Source of the DNA: UBA9630 sp043725085
Lineage (GTDB): Bacteria; Patescibacteriota; Minisyncoccia; Moranbacterales; UBA2206
Direction: 5' to 3'
Length of the DNA stretch: 64,000 nt
Assembly (NCBI GenBank): GCA_043725085.1
Contig: JAYSLY010000014.1
Coordinates: forward strand, 5,704 to 69,703
Both the position numbers and the translations under genes were made by a program. Below are positions 60,374 to 64,000 of the stretch, in pieces. The notes below the pieces were generated by a model. That model worked only from the letters and a program-made list of their open reading frames with translations. It did no database searches and was not told the origin of the DNA. Each line of letters begins with the position of its first letter. The stretch's first letter is position 1.

Positions 60374-61723
60374 TTATTCCACAATAAATTTACCACGAAC
60401 CATACCCATCCAGCAACTGAATGGAATTTCTTCGATTTTATCGGGAGTGAAGCTTATGACGTTATCCCCGGAACTGATACTCTCGGAAATTTTGAGACTC
60501 GGCACGATAATTTTGCTTGTACAACTTGTCACATTATCCCCTTTTACCACCCAGCGCACCTTCACGCCTTTTTTGATATGCAGCACGCTCGGTGAAAATC
60601 CGGCATTAGTCACATGCATTTCCACCACTTGCTCCGCCACATCATTTGCCACGCTTTTCACCTGTTCTTTTTGACTATTTTGATTGCCAAAAACATTGCC
60701 GGATGCGCCAATCAGCGCCAACCCGGAATTAAAAGCATAGAAAGCAAAAAGGATAATGAGCATCCCGGCTACTTTTTGAAAGATCGCCGCGTTTTTGCTC
60801 TTGCTCCAAGAAGTTGTCACCCCAAGTGCAAGAAGAGACGGCACTGTGCCAAGCGCAAAGAAAAACATTCCCAGTCCCCCGCGCATAAAACTACCCGAAG
60901 TAATCGCGAGAATTTGCATGCTCTGCGTGAAACCGCAAGGCAAAAAGAAAGTCATCACACCCAAAAGAAACGGCGCCGCTGGGTTCTCTGATTGTTTCAA
61001 CTTGCCCCACGGAGAGCTGAAAAATCTCGGCATTCGAAGTCCCAAGCTCGCAATATCGGGAAATAGTCCCAAGATGTTGAGACCCAAAATTGCGAGTACG
61101 ATGGCAATGATTATGGTATAGATCGCAATAAAGTTACCGCTAATGTTTATCCCGCCGCCAATCACGCCGAGCAGCCCGCCCAGGACAAAAAATCCGCCGA
61201 GTCGTCCAAAATGAAAAAACAGATTTGGCTTCACCGCGCCACCCAAAAATCCGCTCTTCTCTCCTTTATATTTTTCCGAAAAAGCAATCACCACCGATCC
61301 GACCACAACCAGACAACTGGAAATGGAAGCAACGAGTCCGATCAAAAACGCTGTCCCAAAATCAGCGCCCGATCCACTCACGCCGATTTTTTGTCCAAAA
61401 CCAGAATTTTGAAACATCTCAAAAGCAATAATAATGAGCGCGGTAAAAGCGACAGCCCAAAGCCAAGAATACCAAAAACCTTTTTGAGTTGATTTTGCAG
61501 GCGCACTTTCTTTTTTTTGCAAAGCAACATAGCCAAATTTTTCCACTACTAATTTGACCTCGTGGAAATTCGGCTCGTCTTTTTCATAGCCGAGCTCGAC
61601 AGTGCCCTTTTTTCTGTCAGCATGGACGCTCTTCACGCCAGGAATGCTCGCCAATTCATCGTCAAGCAATTTTTCACAACTGACGCAGTGCATGCCTTTG
61701 ATATAGATTATTTTTGTTTGCAT
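60374..61723 (-). CDS. HMA - TauE/SafE-like membrane - cupredoxin fusion protein
   Basis: 449 residues in three parts. An N-terminal heavy-metal domain (GMHCVSC, cysteines 13 and 16) comes first. A six-segment TauE/SafE or urease-accessory-like membrane core (GTAFLIGLVASISSCLVVVG, FLLGVMTFFLPCGFTQSMQI) follows. A C-terminal cupredoxin-like domain on the outer face ends in SCWMGMVRGKFIVE, whose Cys and Met residues could bind copper. It probably moves or delivers copper together with copA. The core contains CPC-like cysteines that may take part. Confidence 0.8.
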   Translation of the reverse strand: MQTKIIYIKGMHCVSCEKLLDDELASIPGVKSVHADRKKGTVELGYEKDEPNFHEVKLVVEKFGYVALQKKESAPAKSTQKGFWYSWLWAVAFTALIIIAFEMFQNSGFGQKIGVSGSGADFGTAFLIGLVASISSCLVVVGSVVIAFSEKYKGEKSGFLGGAVKPNLFFHFGRLGGFFVLGGLLGVIGGGINISGNFIAIYTIIIAIVLAILGLNILGLFPDIASLGLRMPRFFSSPWGKLKQSENPAAPFLLGVMTFFLPCGFTQSMQILAITSGSFMRGGLGMFFFALGTVPSLLALGVTTSWSKSKNAAIFQKVAGMLIILFAFYAFNSGLALIGASGNVFGNQNSQKEQVKSVANDVAEQVVEMHVTNAGFSPSVLHIKKGVKVRWVVKGDNVTSCTSKIIVPSLKISESISSGDNVISFTPDKIEEIPFSCWMGMVRGKFIVE

Positions 61724-61741
61724 ATTTTATAATTAAAAATT

Positions 61742-62014
61742 TTATTTACTCATCTTATTGAGTTGCAAAATTTCCGAAATCATTTCTTGTTTTCGCTTTT
61801 CATTCGTACCTTTCATGGCATTCATAAAGCAACTGCTCAAATGGCGCGCTAAAAGTTTGTCATTGGCCGATTTCAAAAGTCCAATGACTGCCAAATTCTG
61901 CTGCATAATCGAAACGCAATATTCCCCTTCCTCCACCATCGCAATCACTTTGGCCAAATGCGTCCGCGCCTTCTTCAGCCCAATTAAAATTTGCTCATCC
62001 GCTTTTTGCATCAT
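61742..62014 (-). CDS. csoR: CsoR-type copper-sensing repressor
   Basis: 90-residue all-helical DUF156 regulator; copper binding releases it from DNA. The metal ligands Cys33, His58 and Cys62 are all present (EYCVSIMQQ, ARHLSSCF). It heads the copper operon. The palindromic operator and promoter lie immediately upstream (62062-62110). Start at the first of two ATGs, 62014. Confidence 0.92.
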   Translation of the reverse strand: MMQKADEQILIGLKKARTHLAKVIAMVEEGEYCVSIMQQNLAVIGLLKSANDKLLARHLSSCFMNAMKGTNEKRKQEMISEILQLNKMSK

Positions 62015-62061
62015 ACATTTTTTAAATTAAAAATTTAAAATTTTAAATTCCGCCTTAGCGG

Positions 62062-62110
62062 GTTACCTCCCCCCTAGGTATAATATACCCCTACCTGGAA
62101 ATCTTGTCAA
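62062..62110 (-). promoter_or_regulatory. Promoter and CsoR-like operator of the copper operon
   Basis: Minus-strand TTGACA (62105-62110), 17-bp spacer, TATATT (62082-62087). The -10 lies in GGTATATTATACC (62077-62089), a perfect palindrome flanked by G-runs (GGGG and GGGGGG), the layout of CsoR operators. Binding here would block transcription. Confidence 0.7.
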
Positions 62111-62137
62111 ATAAAAACACCAACCAAAAAGTTGATG
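62111..62137 (-). terminator. Rho-independent terminator of mraY
   Basis: Minus strand: CATCAAC-N6-GTTGGTG (7-bp stem, one G-U pair) followed by TTTTTAT. Located 30 bp after the mraY stop and right before the copper promoter. Confidence 0.75.
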
Positions 62138-62166
62138 CTTTGTTTTCTTTTGATATCAAGCAAAAT

Positions 62167-63273
62167 CTAATGATATTTCCCCATTCCCAAAATCCCCACA
62201 ATGACACCGATTAGTGCGGTGACCATGGTAAAAATCCAGGCGCGCATGGTGACTTTTGTTTCCGGCCAACCTTTGGCCTCGAAGTGGTGATGAATTGGAG
62301 CCGCAAGGAATACTTTGCGATGAAAAAACTTTTTTGAAGTCATTTGAATCACAACCGATCCGGATTCAAGCATATAGATAAAAACGATGATGAATAAAAC
62401 CAGGGTTGAGTTGGTGAGCATTGCTACGACTCCCAAAGTTGCGCCCAAGGAAATCGCTCCTGTGTCTCCCATAAAAAATCTGGCAGGGCAAATGTTAAAC
62501 CAGAGAAAAGCCAAAAGTGCCCCGGCAATCGCGATGCAAAAAGCGGACAGGTCCATTTTATTTTGAAAAAAGGCAATAAGCCCAAAGGAGCTAAAAGCAA
62601 TAAGCAGCACTCCGCCATTGAGCCCGTCAAGTCCATCTGTTTCATTGGAAGAAATTGCCATAAAGATAATTACAAACATAAAAAGCGGAATGTACCAAAA
62701 ACCGATATTAAAATCTCCCATCGCCGGGATGTGGATATGATGCCAATCCAGTTTATAATAAAACCACCAAGCGCCGAGAGCGGAAATGATAATTAGCCAA
62801 CCAAAACGCGAAAGAAAGCGAATCCCGCCGCCTTTATTTTTCCCCAGTCCCCGCACACTCGCCCAATCATCACAAAGCCCCAAAATTCCAGCAGAAATGA
62901 GTGCAAACAGCGGCAGCCAAACTTCTTTACGACTCAAAAAATCCAGTCGAGCAAAAAAATTAACTCCCGACCATTTGGCAATCAGCGGGAAGAAATAGTG
63001 CGAAAGCATAACGAGAACCAAAACAGAAAACCACACCAAAATTCCCCCCATAATCGGTGTACCGCTCTTATGTTTATGCAGCTCACTAACATAAGTCAAC
63101 TTTTCTCCATCAACACTGTTGGTTTTTATCTTCACTCCGATTTTATATTTATACAAAAAGTGAGTCATGACCGGAGTCAAAAAGAAGGCCAAAAGAAAAG
63201 CCAAAAATCCAGTGGTCAAAACTTTGAGTACGCCAATTACGCTCGCGAGAGTTTGTATTTGTGACAGTTCCAT
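62167..63273 (-). CDS. mraY: Phospho-N-acetylmuramoyl-pentapeptide transferase MraY
   Basis: Membrane enzyme that starts lipid-linked peptidoglycan synthesis by transferring phospho-MurNAc-pentapeptide to undecaprenyl phosphate. 368 residues with about ten membrane segments. KSGTPIMGGI, the Asp pair LCDDWASVRG, NETDGLDGLNGG, MGDTGAISLGATL and IHHHFEAKGWPETKV are hallmarks. Complete. The last base of its start lies 3 bp before the carboxypeptidase stop; both are cell-wall genes. Confidence 0.96.
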   Translation of the reverse strand: MELSQIQTLASVIGVLKVLTTGFLAFLLAFFLTPVMTHFLYKYKIGVKIKTNSVDGEKLTYVSELHKHKSGTPIMGGILVWFSVLVLVMLSHYFFPLIAKWSGVNFFARLDFLSRKEVWLPLFALISAGILGLCDDWASVRGLGKNKGGGIRFLSRFGWLIIISALGAWWFYYKLDWHHIHIPAMGDFNIGFWYIPLFMFVIIFMAISSNETDGLDGLNGGVLLIAFSSFGLIAFFQNKMDLSAFCIAIAGALLAFLWFNICPARFFMGDTGAISLGATLGVVAMLTNSTLVLFIIVFIYMLESGSVVIQMTSKKFFHRKVFLAAPIHHHFEAKGWPETKVTMRAWIFTMVTALIGVIVGILGMGKYH

Positions 63274-63276
63274 GTT

Positions 63277-64000
63277 TTATTTCCAAGTATAGTTGTTATA
63301 TACCCAATTTAGAAGGGACTTCATATCATCCCAACGCTTTTCATCATTCAAAAGCACTGTAATCACTTTGTGCTTGCCGGTTGGATCGGTTGAACCCAAA
63401 AGAAGCGACTTTCCCGCAAGCGGCGTAAAACCAGTTTTTCCACCCAAACAATTAGAAACATTTCCTAAAAGCATATCCGTATTTTTCAAAATATGCATAT
63501 ACTTTCCGTCCGTAGAATAAAACTGTCCTTCCGGTATCTTCATTATATCCCAAATCAGACTATATTGCATAGAAGCCGCAGCGATTCTCGCGATGTCATA
63601 GGCGGAAGAATAGCATTCATTTTCGCGCCCATCAATTTCCAAGCCGGACGGTGTGCAGAAATGCGTGTCGACAAGACCCATATCCTTGGCTTTTTGATTC
63701 ATTTTTTCCACAAAAGCATCGGGCGAACCGGAAATATAGATGCCAAGAGAAGTGGCAGCGTCATTGGCGCTGTTGAGCAGCATCGCCTTCAAGAGATCAA
63801 TCGCGTGCACTTTTTCTCCTGCATACATGCGATTGCCATTGCAAAACACGCTTGTCGGACAACCAACCACTGTTCCGTCAACATGCAGGCCTTCTTTTTT
63901 AATTGTCACTTCGGCGTTGAGATCAGGAATATTCTCTACGGTGAGAATCGCGGTCATCATTTTTGTAAGTGACGCAATCTGCGTTTGTTTTCTGCCGTTG
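63277..64000 (-). CDS. D-alanyl-D-alanine carboxypeptidase (DacA-like), N-terminus cut by window edge
   Basis: Penicillin-binding protein that trims peptidoglycan pentapeptides. The open frame continues to the window end. The three motifs are present: SLTK (active Ser-Lys, about 63961-63972), SAN in LLNSANDAA and KTG in GGKTGFTPL. The N-terminal signal and first strands lie outside the window. The ATG at 63960 is internal, since SxxK lies upstream of it. Confidence 0.93.
   Translation of the reverse strand, partial: NGRKQTQIASLTKMMTAILTVENIPDLNAEVTIKKEGLHVDGTVVGCPTSVFCNGNRMYAGEKVHAIDLLKAMLLNSANDAATSLGIYISGSPDAFVEKMNQKAKDMGLVDTHFCTPSGLEIDGRENECYSSAYDIARIAAASMQYSLIWDIMKIPEGQFYSTDGKYMHILKNTDMLLGNVSNCLGGKTGFTPLAGKSLLLGSTDPTGKHKVITVLLNDEKRWDDMKSLLNWVYNNYTWK

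Noticed and set aside
1..64000. CRISPR array
   Set aside because: No regularly spaced identical repeats of 24-40 bp were seen; the only long exact direct repeat is the pair at 35772 and 37251.

Overview
The window reads as a stretch of a Patescibacteria (CPR) chromosome, most likely from the Parcubacteria/Moranbacteria side. This is inferred from the AT-rich sequence, weak ribosome binding sites, CPR-style genes of unknown function, a class III ribonucleotide reductase, and a diversity-generating retroelement (DGR) whose target looks like the CPR type. TGA is used as a stop and an RF2 gene is present, so the TGA=Gly code of Gracilibacteria/Absconditabacteria is excluded. Almost every gene is on the minus strand. 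The exceptions are one tRNA and the DGR accessory gene avd.

Layout by coordinate. 1-7.3 kb: division genes ftsX (cut by the window edge) and ftsE, prfB with a programmed +1 frameshift, a ZIP metal transporter, a rubrerythrin, tRNA-Thr(CGT) beside a broken copy of itself, a large single-pass membrane protein and an FtsA/PilM-like ATPase. 7.3-42.3 kb: a long surface-polysaccharide locus with glycosyltransferases of several folds, two ArnT-like tandem paralogues, two very large GT-C-like membrane proteins, two methyltransferases, two B12-binding radical SAM proteins and an asparagine synthetase. It also holds genes for UDP-glucuronate, UDP-xylose, UDP-galactose and GDP-fucose. A RhuM-like gene and an AlbA_2-type regulator interrupt it; the regulator is bracketed by a 34-bp direct repeat. 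42.3-47.7 kb: housekeeping genes rnc, nusB and rpmF, a lipoprotein cyclophilin, and comEC followed by a metallo-beta-lactamase gene in a shifted frame. 47.7-50.5 kb: the DGR. 50.5-54.1 kb: DUF167, a DUF4325 (STAS-like) gene with the remnant of an ATPase partner, and a flavin/ferric-reductase-like cassette with apbE. 54.1-57.9 kb: nrdG, a small stand-alone zinc/glycyl-radical protein, nrdD and nrdR with an NrdR box. 58.0-62.1 kb: a copper-resistance operon (csoR, HMA-TauE-cupredoxin fusion, copA). 62.2-64.0 kb: mraY and a D,D-carboxypeptidase cut by the window edge.

The most exciting system is the DGR. A reverse transcriptase, an Avd-type protein, a 122-bp template repeat (TR) and a 123-bp variable repeat (VR) inside a target gene are all present. 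All 15 substitutions between TR and VR lie at template adenines, which is the diagnostic signature. Three things about it are unusual. avd is inverted, so the RNA downstream of the TR would be antisense to avd. A 1-nt homopolymer difference in the VR puts the target C-terminus in another frame. A nine-C tract sits at the 5' end of avd. The target gene has its own strong promoter, a roughly 150-nt structured leader and a strong Shine-Dalgarno. The second most interesting item is the 87-aa protein next to nrdD, which duplicates the NrdD zinc/glycyl-radical domain and could act as a spare part for that enzyme.

All functional calls come from reading motifs by eye. No database search or alignment program was run.
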